Of a stretch of 64,000 bases of DNA, positions 7,749 through 16,201 are shown one piece after another (the first letter of the stretch is position 1; each line of letters opens with the position of its first letter). The notes below the pieces were generated by a model, which made no database searches, had not been told where the DNA came from, and saw only the letters and a program-made list of their open reading frames with translations. The DNA comes from Planctomycetota bacterium (GTDB taxonomy: Bacteria; Planctomycetota; UBA8742; UBA2392): the NCBI GenBank assembly GCA_015075515.1, contig JABTUE010000001.1:949001-1013000 (forward strand), in the 5' to 3' direction. The translations under genes were made by a program, and so were the position numbers.

Positions 7749-8077
7749 GTCACCACGCCGTCCACGGCACGAAAGTGCGGAAAGGGTGTTTCGGCCTCGC
7801 GCAGGCTGATCAGCGGCACGAACTCGGCCACTTCTTCCATCTTCTTCCACAGTTTCTTGATTGCCGGGTGGCCCTCGGCGGTTTTGGCCGCGCCGGGCTT
7901 CCATTCAAAGATTTCCAGCAGCGTGCCGTCGCCGGCCTGCAACAGTTGCGCCGGGCGGTCGGTGATCAGGCCCTCCACGCGCAACGTTGTGTTGTGCATG
8001 CGTACCAGTTCCAGCAGCGGCTTGCGCCGTGATTCGTCCAGCGGCCGGTAGGCCGCGATCACCATTTCGCCGGGCAT
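7745..8077 (-). CDS. Conserved hypothetical protein, dimeric alpha/beta-barrel-like
   Basis: The ATG at 8077 is preferred because it follows CGGAGAG; an upstream in-frame methionine has no such site. The 110-residue protein reads 'GEMVIAAYRPLDESRRKPLLEL', then 'EGLITDRPAQLLQAGDGTLLEIFEWK' and 'HPAIKKLWKKMEEVAEFVPL'. This strand-helix-strand pattern resembles the antibiotic-biosynthesis-monooxygenase-like (ABM) superfamily of small soluble proteins. No function is known to me. It is convergent with the pabA-type gene, overlapping by three bases, and lies downstream of the beta-helix surface gene on the same strand. Confidence 0.65.
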   Translation of the reverse strand: MPGEMVIAAYRPLDESRRKPLLELVRMHNTTLRVEGLITDRPAQLLQAGDGTLLEIFEWKPGAAKTAEGHPAIKKLWKKMEEVAEFVPLISLREAETPFPHFRAVDGVVT

Positions 8078-8136
8078 GGGGGCTCTCCGTGGTTGGCCCC
8101 CATGTTGCCCCCGCCGGTAAAGTCTGGCAACGGCGG

Positions 8137-9921
8137 TCAGACCCGTCGGCGACGAAAGGCCAGAGCCAGAACAAGCGGCAGCAACGCCCCGCCCGTGGTT
8201 GCCGCGCAACCCCCGCCGCCGCCCCCGCCGGAACCACCGGGATTGGCCGGCGGCGCCGTGGGGGCGGTGCTGAAGGCCACGATCGAGGGCTGGTTGCTCC
8301 AGCCACTGTCGCCCGTGGCGTTGAAGGCGCAGACGCGGTAGCTGTAGCTCGCGCCGTCGGTCAGACCGGTGTCCAGAAAGGTTGTGGCTCCGGCCGCCAG
8401 TGTGGTTACGGTGACCCAGGTGCCCGTGCCTTCGCGGCGTTCGAGGCGAAAGCCGGTTTCATCGCTGCTGTTGTCGGCCCAGGCCAGGCTGCACTGCAGG
8501 CCGGCCTGCGCCGTGGCGGTCAGCGAGCCGGGGGCGTTGGGAACCGTGGGGCCACCGCCGCCGCTTCCGCTGCCGCCGGTGCCGGTCGTTCCCGCGGGCG
8601 GCGGAACTGCCAGGGCCGTGCCGCCGGTCTGGTCGGCGCCGATATCCCAGGGCGCGCTGCGGGTGTTGCCATCGTAGTCGTCACTGAAACCGGAAAGGGT
8701 GACCGCCGCGCCGATGCAGGCGCTGCCGGCGTTGAGATGCCCGGTGGTCAGGTTGACCCCGGTGGCGCCTTCGCTGCTGCTGGCATCGGTGCCCATCAGG
8801 GTGCGCCACTGGGCCAGCGTAAGTCCGGTCTGGCCGGTCTGGTCGTTGTTGAAGGTCACGGCGCCGCTGGCGCGGTGGTAGCGGTTATAGTTCATGGTCA
8901 GGCCGCCGGACGCCAGCGTGTGGTAGCCGCCGGTGCCCACGCGCACGGTCATGAACGGGCGCGAACTGGCCACGTACACCAGGTTGTTGCGTACATCCAG
9001 TCCGGTGCAGGGCGGGTTCTGGCCGTTGTCGCCCTCGCGCGGGTGAAAGTGAATGGCGCTCTGGGCGCTGCTGGCCACGTTGATCAGGGTGTTGTTGTAG
9101 ACGCGGGCGTTCAGCGCGCTGCAGAAGCCGATGCCGGCCTGGGCGGTGTTGATGATGATGTTGTTGCGCACGATGCCGTCTATGCTTTCGTAGTACAGAG
9201 GGTTGTTGTCGCCGGCCTGGTTCATCCAGACGCTGTCGGTGGTAAAGCCCAGATAGATGCCCCCGGTGCCGCAGTTCATGACCAGGTTGCGTTCGATGAT
9301 CGCGTTGCGCGCGCCGCCCTTGGGGTACACGCCGTTGGTGGCAATGTTGTGGATGTAACAGTCATGCACGTGCATGTGGTCGCCGTTGACGTTGTCAATG
9401 CCCTCGGCGTTGCTGCTGTCGCGGATGCCGCTGTTGTAGATTTCGCATCGGCGGATCGTGATGTAGTCGCTCTGGGGCGTAATCTTGATGCAGTCTCGCC
9501 CGCTGTCGTGGATCTTGCAGTCTTCGACAACATGGTTGTCGGTGCCTTCGTATTTCACGCAGTAATAGCTGCCGCCGCTGATCTCAAGACGGCTCAGGGT
9601 GCTGCCGCTGCCGGTGATCCAGATGCACTGGGCCGGGTCGCTGGCACCGTTGCCGATGCTGACCACGGCCCATTCGCCGGTGTGGCTGCGCAGCGTGATG
9701 TTGTTTTTGCTGATCGTGACGTTTCCGGCATAACTGCCGCCGCGCAGAATGATCGTGTCGCCAGCGCCGGCGGCCGAGTGCGCCCCGGCAATGGTCTTTT
9801 TGGGCGAGCCGATTGTGCCGGGGTTGGAATCATTGCCCGCGGCACCGGCGTCCACGTAGATGTCGGCGGCCTGCAGGGCGCCCGCAACGCAAACAACAAC
9901 CAGCAGAAAGCTTCGCAACAT
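8137..9921 (-). CDS. Secreted right-handed beta-helix protein with FnIII domain and C-terminal sorting tail
   Basis: The start at 9921 gives a clear signal peptide ('MLRSFLLVVVCVAGALQA') behind CGGAGA. The frame stays open upstream but carries no better start. Residues about 20-410 open with the DUF1565-type 'IYVDAGAAGNDSNPGTIGSP', followed by repeated beta-helix coils (for example 'GIVRNNIIINTAQAGIGF' and 'VEDCKIHDSGRDCIKITPQ'), as in NosD/pectate-lyase-like proteins. A fibronectin type III domain occupies about 465-555. The end is a Gly run, a Cys, a hydrophobic helix and RRRR, a tripartite sorting signal of the MYXO-CTERM/GlyGly-CTERM kind. It is probably processed and anchored at the cell surface. 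A polysaccharide substrate is plausible but unproven. Confidence 0.8.
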   Translation of the reverse strand: MLRSFLLVVVCVAGALQAADIYVDAGAAGNDSNPGTIGSPKKTIAGAHSAAGAGDTIILRGGSYAGNVTISKNNITLRSHTGEWAVVSIGNGASDPAQCIWITGSGSTLSRLEISGGSYYCVKYEGTDNHVVEDCKIHDSGRDCIKITPQSDYITIRRCEIYNSGIRDSSNAEGIDNVNGDHMHVHDCYIHNIATNGVYPKGGARNAIIERNLVMNCGTGGIYLGFTTDSVWMNQAGDNNPLYYESIDGIVRNNIIINTAQAGIGFCSALNARVYNNTLINVASSAQSAIHFHPREGDNGQNPPCTGLDVRNNLVYVASSRPFMTVRVGTGGYHTLASGGLTMNYNRYHRASGAVTFNNDQTGQTGLTLAQWRTLMGTDASSSEGATGVNLTTGHLNAGSACIGAAVTLSGFSDDYDGNTRSAPWDIGADQTGGTALAVPPPAGTTGTGGSGSGGGGPTVPNAPGSLTATAQAGLQCSLAWADNSSDETGFRLERREGTGTWVTVTTLAAGATTFLDTGLTDGASYSYRVCAFNATGDSGWSNQPSIVAFSTAPTAPPANPGGSGGGGGGGCAATTGGALLPLVLALAFRRRRV

Positions 9922-10080
9922 GGCGTCTCCGGGATGGGTTCCTCTCCCGGATGCACAGGGGGTCGGTCTGGGGTCAGAAAAAACCGGGGGCGGGGCCGTA
10001 TCCGGAACCCGGAACCCGGGACGGATTTCACCGGATATACTGACCCCTGTCCTCACTTTGGTGCATCCGGGGGTTGAGGC

Positions 10081-10617
10081 GTGCGCAGCACGGCACAAAT
10101 CGAGCAGATGGTTCTGGCCCATCAGGGCCACCTGCTGCGTTACCTTCGCTGGCTGGGGTGTGACGACAACCTGGCCGCGGACATGGCCCAGGAAACGTTC
10201 GTCAAGGTGATTGCCGGGGATTTTCACAGCGACAGCCCGCAGGCCCTGGGCGCGTACCTGCGCACCACGGCCCGCAATTTTTACCTGATGCACCTGCGCC
10301 GCGAACGCCGCAACGTGGCGCTGCCCGAAGAAGACGTGCTGGAGGCGGCCTGGGCCGAAAACGAGGGCGACGATTTTGGCGAAAGTTACCGCCGCGCCCT
10401 GCACGAGTGCATGCAGGGCTTGGCCGAACGGGCCAAAATGGCGTTGACGCTGCGGTATGGCGAAAACGCCAGCCGCGAGGAAATCAGCCAGGCCACCGGT
10501 CTTGACCCCGAAGGTGCCAAGACACTGCTGCGACGGGCCAAAGACAAGTTGAAGGAGTGCATCGAAAAGAAAGTGGGCAAAGACCGCAACGAGCTGGCCG
10601 CCAACGGCCGCGACTGA
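10081..10617 (+). CDS. ECF-type RNA polymerase sigma factor
   Basis: The 178-residue sigma-70 family protein directs RNA polymerase to a specific promoter set. Region 2 covers about 5-75 ('LLRYLRWLGCDDNLAADMAQETFVKVI' and 'ALGAYLRTTARNFYLMHLRRE'). Region 4 covers about 115-165 ('LAERAKMALTLRYGENASREEISQATGL' and 'EGAKTLLRRAKDKLKECI'). The start is GTG. The next gene begins three bases after the stop and looks like its membrane-bound partner. Upstream are two tandem GGAACCC words (10004-10017) resembling ECF -35 elements, so autoregulation is possible. Confidence 0.9.
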   Translation: MRSTAQIEQMVLAHQGHLLRYLRWLGCDDNLAADMAQETFVKVIAGDFHSDSPQALGAYLRTTARNFYLMHLRRERRNVALPEEDVLEAAWAENEGDDFGESYRRALHECMQGLAERAKMALTLRYGENASREEISQATGLDPEGAKTLLRRAKDKLKECIEKKVGKDRNELAANGRD

Positions 10618-10620
10618 ACC

Positions 10621-12126
10621 ATGAACCCGGACCGCGAAGATCTGAATGACCGTTATCTTGACGCCGCGCTGCGCGACGCGCTGGGGCCGAATGTGGACCT
10701 GACCCGGCGCGTGCTGCGCGCGGCCGGCCGGGCTGAGCCTTCACGCCCGCGCGTAATCGCCCTGCCGCGTCGCGCGCCGGTGTGGCGCCCGCTGGCTGCT
10801 GCCGCGGCTGTTCTGGTGGTTGCCGGTCTGGGTGTGTACGCACTGGTTCAGGTTCTGCCGGCGGACCGGCCGGATCAGTCGGCCCCGGCCGCCGCGACCC
10901 GGCCCGCCAACGAGGCCGCGCCTGCCCCCGCGCCGCGCCCGCATGACCCGGTGCCCGGCGTTGCCCCTGTCACGCGGCCCGATGAAGCGGCGCCACCCCG
11001 GCCCAAAGCCAACGAGCCCGAGTTCGAACCGCTCCCGCCGTTGCCGGAGCCCGCGCCCACGCCACCGGACGAGGTCAAGCGCCCCGAGACGCCGGCGCCG
11101 GAACCCAGGCTGCCCGATGGCGAAGTCAAGAGAGACCCCGAGCCCGAATACCCAGAAGGCTGGACCGACCCGCCCGAGTCCTGGCCCGGCAAGCTGCCCG
11201 AGGGCACGGCGCCCGGCGAGCGCGCCGTGCTGTGCGCGGCAATCCGGCCCTCGCGCAAAGACGGAGTGCGTGTAGCCGACGGCGGCAAGTGGAAGCCGCT
11301 GGCCGCGGGCCAGGTGCTGCGTGACGGCGACCGCGTCAAGGTCACTGGCTGGGCGGATTTCACACTGGGCGACGGCACGCTGCTGCGCCTGGACGGCGAA
11401 ATGGCGCTGACACTGGAAGACAAGACCACCGTCGCGCGGCTGTTCGGCGGGGTGCTGTATGCCGACTGCGCGCTCCCGCTGCTTGTGCGCCACGAGGCGC
11501 TGGGGGTCACACTGACCGGTCAGGCGCTGGTTCAGTACCGCCCGCGCGCGCTGGACGTGTCCGTGCTGCTGGGTACCGCCACGGCCGCCGCCAGAGAATT
11601 GGGCGCGGGACGTGCGGCTCGCCTGGATGCCGACGGGTTCGGCCGCGACCGCGCGGTTGCCTTTGCCGATCTTCAGCGCGAGCACCGCATGCTCAAGGAA
11701 TCGCCCGAGCGCAAGGCCGTGCGCGAGGACTTTGACGCCTACAAGGGCGAAATCTGGGGCGGCGAGGTTACCGCCGGCGTGCTCAGGGGCGGGCACGACA
11801 AGGTGCGCGGGCTGGCCTTTCACTTCGGGCCGGTGCCACTGCGCGGCAACGAGGTGGTGCGGTTGCGCTATCGCGTGACCAAGCGCGTGGACCTGGTGAT
11901 GCAGTTCGGAACCACCGGCGACGGAAACTTCCGGCATGTGATCCGGGGTGTCGAATCCGGCAAGTGGCTGGAGGCCGAGATTCCGGTGTCGGCCTTTTTC
12001 ACCAACATGGACGAAACGCAGAAACTGGCCGCGGGCAACGCGGTGCGGCGGTTCCAGTTACACGACGATGACGGCCGGCCGGTGGAATCCGAAATAGACT
12101 GGTTTGAAATCGTCTCTCGGCCTTGA
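10621..12126 (+). CDS. Membrane-anchored FecR-like/anti-sigma candidate with Pro-rich periplasmic linker
   Basis: The 501-residue protein starts three bases after the ECF sigma stop codon, the usual place for an anti-sigma factor. The N-terminal ~50 residues are cytoplasmic and contain 'LNDRYLDAALRDALG'. One membrane helix follows at about 56-80, then a long Pro/Ala/Glu-rich linker (about 85-195). A FecR-like strand-rich domain covers about 200-330 ('GQVLRDGDRVKVTGWADFTLGDGTLLRLDGEMALTL'). The C-terminal part (about 380-500) resembles a carbohydrate-binding-like jelly roll ('VDLVMQFGTTGDGNFRHVI'). No ZAS zinc motif is seen. Control of the neighbouring sigma factor is inferred from position and topology. 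Confidence 0.65.
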   Translation: MNPDREDLNDRYLDAALRDALGPNVDLTRRVLRAAGRAEPSRPRVIALPRRAPVWRPLAAAAAVLVVAGLGVYALVQVLPADRPDQSAPAAATRPANEAAPAPAPRPHDPVPGVAPVTRPDEAAPPRPKANEPEFEPLPPLPEPAPTPPDEVKRPETPAPEPRLPDGEVKRDPEPEYPEGWTDPPESWPGKLPEGTAPGERAVLCAAIRPSRKDGVRVADGGKWKPLAAGQVLRDGDRVKVTGWADFTLGDGTLLRLDGEMALTLEDKTTVARLFGGVLYADCALPLLVRHEALGVTLTGQALVQYRPRALDVSVLLGTATAAARELGAGRAARLDADGFGRDRAVAFADLQREHRMLKESPERKAVREDFDAYKGEIWGGEVTAGVLRGGHDKVRGLAFHFGPVPLRGNEVVRLRYRVTKRVDLVMQFGTTGDGNFRHVIRGVESGKWLEAEIPVSAFFTNMDETQKLAAGNAVRRFQLHDDDGRPVESEIDWFEIVSRP

Positions 12127-12132
12127 GCGCGG

Positions 12133-13416
12133 TTACTTGCGCCAGGGCACCAGCGCCCAGGTTTGTGTGTGGTCTTCGCCCAGGGTTGCCAGCGCCGTCC
12201 AGCGCGTCCGGGCGCCGTCCCAGGCGCAATCCAGCAACCCGGCAAACGGCTGAAAGGCCGCAACGGGGCCGAATCCGTCGGGCGCGCGCCGGCGGATCTG
12301 TGCCTGCCCGTCCACGACCGCAAGCAACGATTCGGCCTGGGGGTCAAATTGCAGCTTGGTGATGCGGTTTCCGGTCCATTCCCAGCGCTGGATGTCCCAG
12401 TCCTGGGCGGTTTGTTCGATCACGGCCGCGATGTTGCGGCGGTCTTTTTCAGCCAGCAGGACCAGGCGGCCGTCTTTGCCGCGTGTCACGTGGCGGAAGA
12501 CCCAGGTGGCAGGAAACTTGGGCAACTCACCGGGTTTCCAGCCGTTGGGGCCCAACACATGCGATACCGCACCGGGTTGGAAGATCTCGTCTGTGTCGTT
12601 CACGATCACGCGCCGGCCCAGCGCCGCCAGTTCCACAAGGTTGCCGTCGCGTCCCGGCATCAGGCTCAGGCCTTCAAACACGCCGTCAATACGCTCTTTG
12701 ACTGGTTCAACCTTTGTGCCGTCCCAGCGCACCACAAAGGTCTGGCGTGCCTTGGCGTCCGTGGCCGTCAGCCATGTAGTGCGCCCGTCGGCGGCCGGCG
12801 TGGATGTTACGGGCGGCGCTTCACCAAGAGGCGCAGGCTGCCAACTCTCGCCGCGCAGCACGGCGGTGCTCCAGCCTTCGTCGGATTTCATAAATCGCAG
12901 CACGCCGTCATGGGCGGTAAACAGATGCGCCTGGGACGCGGCCATTTCCTCGGGTGCGCCAACAGGCACCCATTCGTGGGTGTACTTCGGCTCGGGCCAG
13001 CGCGGGGCACCGGCGCGTACCCAATTTGTCAGCGCGGCCTGTTCGGGTTCGGAAAGTTCGGCAGTCTTGCCCGGTTTGCCGTGTTCGTCGTAGGCACGGG
13101 GCATCTTGCCCAGGACAGTCATGTAAACCAGCCGTGATTCCTTGACCTTGCCGGGAACGACCAGTTTGGCCTCGATCAGCCTGTCGTAATCCAGAATCCA
13201 GTCCAGCGGCACGGTTTCGCCCCAGGCTTTTTTGCCCGGTTCGCCGTGGCAGTTCCAGCAGCGGTTGCGCAGCACAAAGTACGCGGCGCTGGCCAGCGCG
13301 GTTTTTTCGGCTGCGGCCGGCTCGGCGGGCTTTTCAGCCTCGGGCGCGGGCGCGTCCTGGGCCAGCAGGATGCTCACGGCCGCTGCCAGTGCGGCAAATG
13401 TGGCCAGCCAACGCAT
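12133..13416 (-). CDS. Secreted monohaem cytochrome c with C-terminal propeller-like region
   Basis: The 427-residue protein has a signal peptide (about 1-19), an Ala/Glu/Pro linker and a haem-binding CWNCH at 53-57. A later 'YMTVLGKMPRAYDEHG' contains a Met that could be the distal ligand. This arrangement matches planctomycete-type cytochrome domains ('LRNRCWNCHGEPGKKAWG'). The C-terminal two-thirds contain short repeated strands with 'DGRTTWLT', 'DGKLR' and 'GRDGNLVELA' type turns, suggesting a beta-propeller. It probably acts in the periplasm. It converges on the FecR-like gene with a six-base gap. Confidence 0.7.
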   Translation of the reverse strand: MRWLATFAALAAAVSILLAQDAPAPEAEKPAEPAAAEKTALASAAYFVLRNRCWNCHGEPGKKAWGETVPLDWILDYDRLIEAKLVVPGKVKESRLVYMTVLGKMPRAYDEHGKPGKTAELSEPEQAALTNWVRAGAPRWPEPKYTHEWVPVGAPEEMAASQAHLFTAHDGVLRFMKSDEGWSTAVLRGESWQPAPLGEAPPVTSTPAADGRTTWLTATDAKARQTFVVRWDGTKVEPVKERIDGVFEGLSLMPGRDGNLVELAALGRRVIVNDTDEIFQPGAVSHVLGPNGWKPGELPKFPATWVFRHVTRGKDGRLVLLAEKDRRNIAAVIEQTAQDWDIQRWEWTGNRITKLQFDPQAESLLAVVDGQAQIRRRAPDGFGPVAAFQPFAGLLDCAWDGARTRWTALATLGEDHTQTWALVPWRK

Positions 13417-13447
13417 CGGCGCATTGTAGCCGCCCGCGCGGGTACCG

Positions 13448-14902
13448 TCAGCCGCGAAGGGCCGCGGCCTTGTTCACGTATTCGGTCATGCCCACGCGGT
13501 TGGCGGCCGCGACGCATTCGTCCAGGGCGGCGTGAAACTCGGCTTGGCGTCCGGTGTCCTTCAGCAGCATGGCCAGACTCCAGGCCAGCAGGCACACCCA
13601 ACGCGGCTGGTTGATAACGCGGGCGGTTTCCAGGCCGGCGCGCAGTTCGCGTTCAGATTCCTCGGCCGCGCCCATGAGAGCCAGTGCGTTGGCCAGGGCC
13701 TGGCGCGCCACGACCACTGAGCGCAGGTTGTTGAACCCGGTGTTGATGGCGATGGCTTGGCGGGCCAGTTCGGCGCCCTGCTGCGGGTTGCCGCTGCGGG
13801 TCCGCACCAGGGCCAGGTCGCCCAGCACAATGCCTTCGTGGCGACGCTGGCCGGCTTCGCGGCACAGGGCCAGGGCTTCGGTCAGCAGTGCCTCCGCCTC
13901 GTCGTAGCGTGTCTGATCGGCCAGCGCGTTGCCCAGGTTACCCAGAACAGTGGCCAGGTCAAAACGCGCGCCGATCTGGCGGCACAGGTTGGCAGCGTGG
14001 CGCAGGGAAGCCTCGGCCTCGTCCGGTCGGTCGAGCTGGACTTCAACCCAGCCGATGTTGCCCACACAGATCGCCAGCGGGCGCAAGATTCCCGAAATCT
14101 CCAGGCTCTCCCGGGCACGCCGCAGCATGGCCAGGGCGCCGGCCAGGTCGCCGCTTTCGCCCAGCAGCCCCGCCAGGTTCACGCGGCACACGGCGGCCAT
14201 GTGATGCTGACCCTCGGCTTCAGCCAGGGCAATGGCGGCTTCGTATTCAGATCGGGCCGTGGCGGTGTCGCCCGCGGTGTCAAAAAAGCGCCCCAGCGCC
14301 CCATGCACGCGCAGCCGCACCGACGGTTTGCCGTCGGGTTTGTCCGGGTGCTCGCGCGCGCAGCGACGCAGCAGCTCGACCTCGGGTTCCGCCAGGTCGA
14401 ACCGGCCCGCCGTGGCGTGGATGTTCAGCAGCGCGTCGGTCGCGACTACAATTTGACTGATATCGGCGGCCTGTTCGGCCAATTGCTTGGCCTGGCGCAG
14501 CACCGCCGCGGCCGGTTCGGCCTGCCCCATGCCGTGAAGCCGCGCGCCGATCTCGGCCAGGGCAAAGGCGCGTGTAGCAGTGTCAACCTGTTCGTGACCG
14601 GCTACGCGCCGCCACAGCGCCACGGCCTGGGCCAGTTCAAAGCCCTTGTCTGCGAACATTGCCGCGCGGCGCAGATAGGCCAGTTCGGTTCGCGCCAGCC
14701 CCGGCTCGGCGGCGATTCCGGCGCGGGCGTGGTCGGCCAGTTCGGCGGCCAGGGGGGCGCGATCTGGATCAGGGATGTGCTGTTCCAGCGCGCGCAGGGC
14801 GTGGGCGTGCAGCGCGGCGCGGTCGGCCGGCAACTGCAACTCATAGGCCGCATCGCGCAGCATGGCGTGGCGGAACAGGTACACACCTTCGGCACCGGTC
14901 AT
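13448..14902 (-). CDS. TPR-repeat protein resembling the C-terminal half of AAA-ATPase/kinase regulators
   Basis: The 484-residue soluble protein opens with 'VYLFRHAMLRDAAYELQLPADRAALH'. This motif normally follows the ATPase domain in large AAA/adenylyl-cyclase or protein-kinase regulators. The rest is a run of about nine tetratricopeptide units, for example 'TYLRR' type helices, 'LAEQAADISQIVVATDALLNI' and 'NLGNALADQTRYDEAEALLTEALAL'. No kinase, cyclase or P-loop is present upstream. The gene either represents a stand-alone TPR scaffold or has lost its 5' part. The divergent lipoprotein gene begins less than 100 bases away, which argues against a long missing 5' end in this window. Confidence 0.65.
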   Translation of the reverse strand: MTGAEGVYLFRHAMLRDAAYELQLPADRAALHAHALRALEQHIPDPDRAPLAAELADHARAGIAAEPGLARTELAYLRRAAMFADKGFELAQAVALWRRVAGHEQVDTATRAFALAEIGARLHGMGQAEPAAAVLRQAKQLAEQAADISQIVVATDALLNIHATAGRFDLAEPEVELLRRCAREHPDKPDGKPSVRLRVHGALGRFFDTAGDTATARSEYEAAIALAEAEGQHHMAAVCRVNLAGLLGESGDLAGALAMLRRARESLEISGILRPLAICVGNIGWVEVQLDRPDEAEASLRHAANLCRQIGARFDLATVLGNLGNALADQTRYDEAEALLTEALALCREAGQRRHEGIVLGDLALVRTRSGNPQQGAELARQAIAINTGFNNLRSVVVARQALANALALMGAAEESERELRAGLETARVINQPRWVCLLAWSLAMLLKDTGRQAEFHAALDECVAAANRVGMTEYVNKAAALRG

Positions 14903-14990
14903 GGCCCCAGCATACGTGGCGTGGCGTTGGTGTCATTTGTGGCCCGGACGGGTTATCATGCGGGGCCCGACCGGCCCCGTAAGGACCACC

Positions 14991-16004
14991 ATGCGCGCCG
15001 TGCTGTGGATTGTGCCCGTGTTGCTGGTTGCCGCCTGCGGCAGCCAGTCGCGTCCGGCCGAAGACGACCCGTGGGCGAATTACCAGCCCGAGCCCCGCCA
15101 GACCTACGACGAAAACTATCGCCCGCCGCGAACCGAGCCGAAGGCCGAACCACGCGGCCGCCAGAGCGCCGACGATTGCGTCCAGCGCGCCCGCGAGGCC
15201 GCCGCCCGCGGCCGCCCCGACAACGCGCGTGTGGAATACCAGGCGGCGTTCCGGCTGGATCGCTGGCATGTGCCGGCCAACCAGGGCTACCAGGACCTGA
15301 TGCTGGACAACGGCCTGTTTGACGCGCTGTGGCGCGAATACCACGACCTGTGGCAGGCCAACCCTGATCGCGGCGACGCGTTTTACTTCTGCCTGCGTCC
15401 GCTGATGACCCGGCGCGGGTTGGGCCGCGTGGAACTGGAGCCCCGCCACGAGGTCTCCGACGAAACAATCGCCCAGATCAACGACCTGCTGGGCGAATGC
15501 GGCCGCCAGTCCGACGCCGGCGACCGCAACGGCGCCGTGGCCAGCATCGAGGCCGCGCTGAAACTTGCCGACTGGCCGATTCTGCACCGCGTGCGGATCG
15601 AACTGCTGTACCCCGTGGATTACGACGCCCTGCTGGCCCAGTACGCTGCCCGCGCCGAGGCCAACCCCGAAAGCGGTGACGCCTTGGCGCTGCACGCCCG
15701 CGTGATTGCCCTGCGCGACCGCGCCCGGGCGCTGGATATGCTGCGTGCCGGGTATGTGCTGGAACTGCCCGGGTTCTGGCTGCCTTTTGGTCTGGCTGAA
15801 CTGTGCCGCGAGATCGCCGACGACCGGCACGATCGCGACAAAGGCGCGAACCTTACCCGCGACCTTCGCCGGCAACTGCTGGGATGGTACGCTGCGGCAC
15901 GGGACTTTTACGCCATCTGTCTGGCCACTCGCCCAAACGACCCGGATTCAACGCAGGGTCAGGCTTGGGTTCACGAGCGTATTAAGGTTCTTGCCGGCGG
16001 GTAA
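14991..16004 (+). CDS. TPR-like lipoprotein of unknown function
   Basis: The ATG at 14991 follows AAGGA and begins a lipoprotein signal peptide with lipobox Val-Ala-Ala-Cys (Cys at about residue 16). A Pro/Glu-rich linker covers about 17-60. Residues about 60-337 are helical with TPR-like spacing ('VQRAREAAARGRPDNARVEYQAAFRL' and 'DAGDRNGAVASIEAALKLADWPILHRVRI'). It is likely an envelope-tethered protein-interaction module. No enzyme motif is visible. It lies upstream of the giant kinase gene with a 197-base gap that contains a nested dyad. Confidence 0.65.
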   Translation: MRAVLWIVPVLLVAACGSQSRPAEDDPWANYQPEPRQTYDENYRPPRTEPKAEPRGRQSADDCVQRAREAAARGRPDNARVEYQAAFRLDRWHVPANQGYQDLMLDNGLFDALWREYHDLWQANPDRGDAFYFCLRPLMTRRGLGRVELEPRHEVSDETIAQINDLLGECGRQSDAGDRNGAVASIEAALKLADWPILHRVRIELLYPVDYDALLAQYAARAEANPESGDALALHARVIALRDRARALDMLRAGYVLELPGFWLPFGLAELCREIADDRHDRDKGANLTRDLRRQLLGWYAAARDFYAICLATRPNDPDSTQGQAWVHERIKVLAGG

Positions 16005-16074
16005 TGTGCAGAGAGCCGGCGGTGGTTGTTCGTAATAATGGCGGGGTCGCTCCCGCGACTTGGTGGCTTGCCTG

Positions 16075-16123
16075 AAATCGAACAATATGACACAATCCGG
16101 CAACGTTGCATTTAGTTCGATTT
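16075..16123. promoter_or_regulatory. Nested dyad upstream of the giant kinase gene
   Basis: A 9-bp inverted repeat (AAATCGAAC at 16075-16083 with GTTCGATTT at 16115-16123) encloses a perfect 10-bp palindrome GCAACGTTGC (16100-16109). It sits about 80-130 bases before the kinase start. It could be an operator or a transcript-end structure; no assignment is possible from sequence alone. Confidence 0.3.
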
Positions 16124-16201
16124 TAGGAGATTGACACGCACCGAGCCGCGCTTCCTTAGTAGACTTGTTCCGCTCACTTTGGGGCCTATCCGGGTGACAC
16201 C

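Noticed and set aside
9922..10404. Upstream extension of the beta-helix protein to a methionine at 10404
   Set aside because: It would overlap the divergent sigma gene and place the signal peptide in the middle of the protein. The ATG at 9921 has a good ribosome site.
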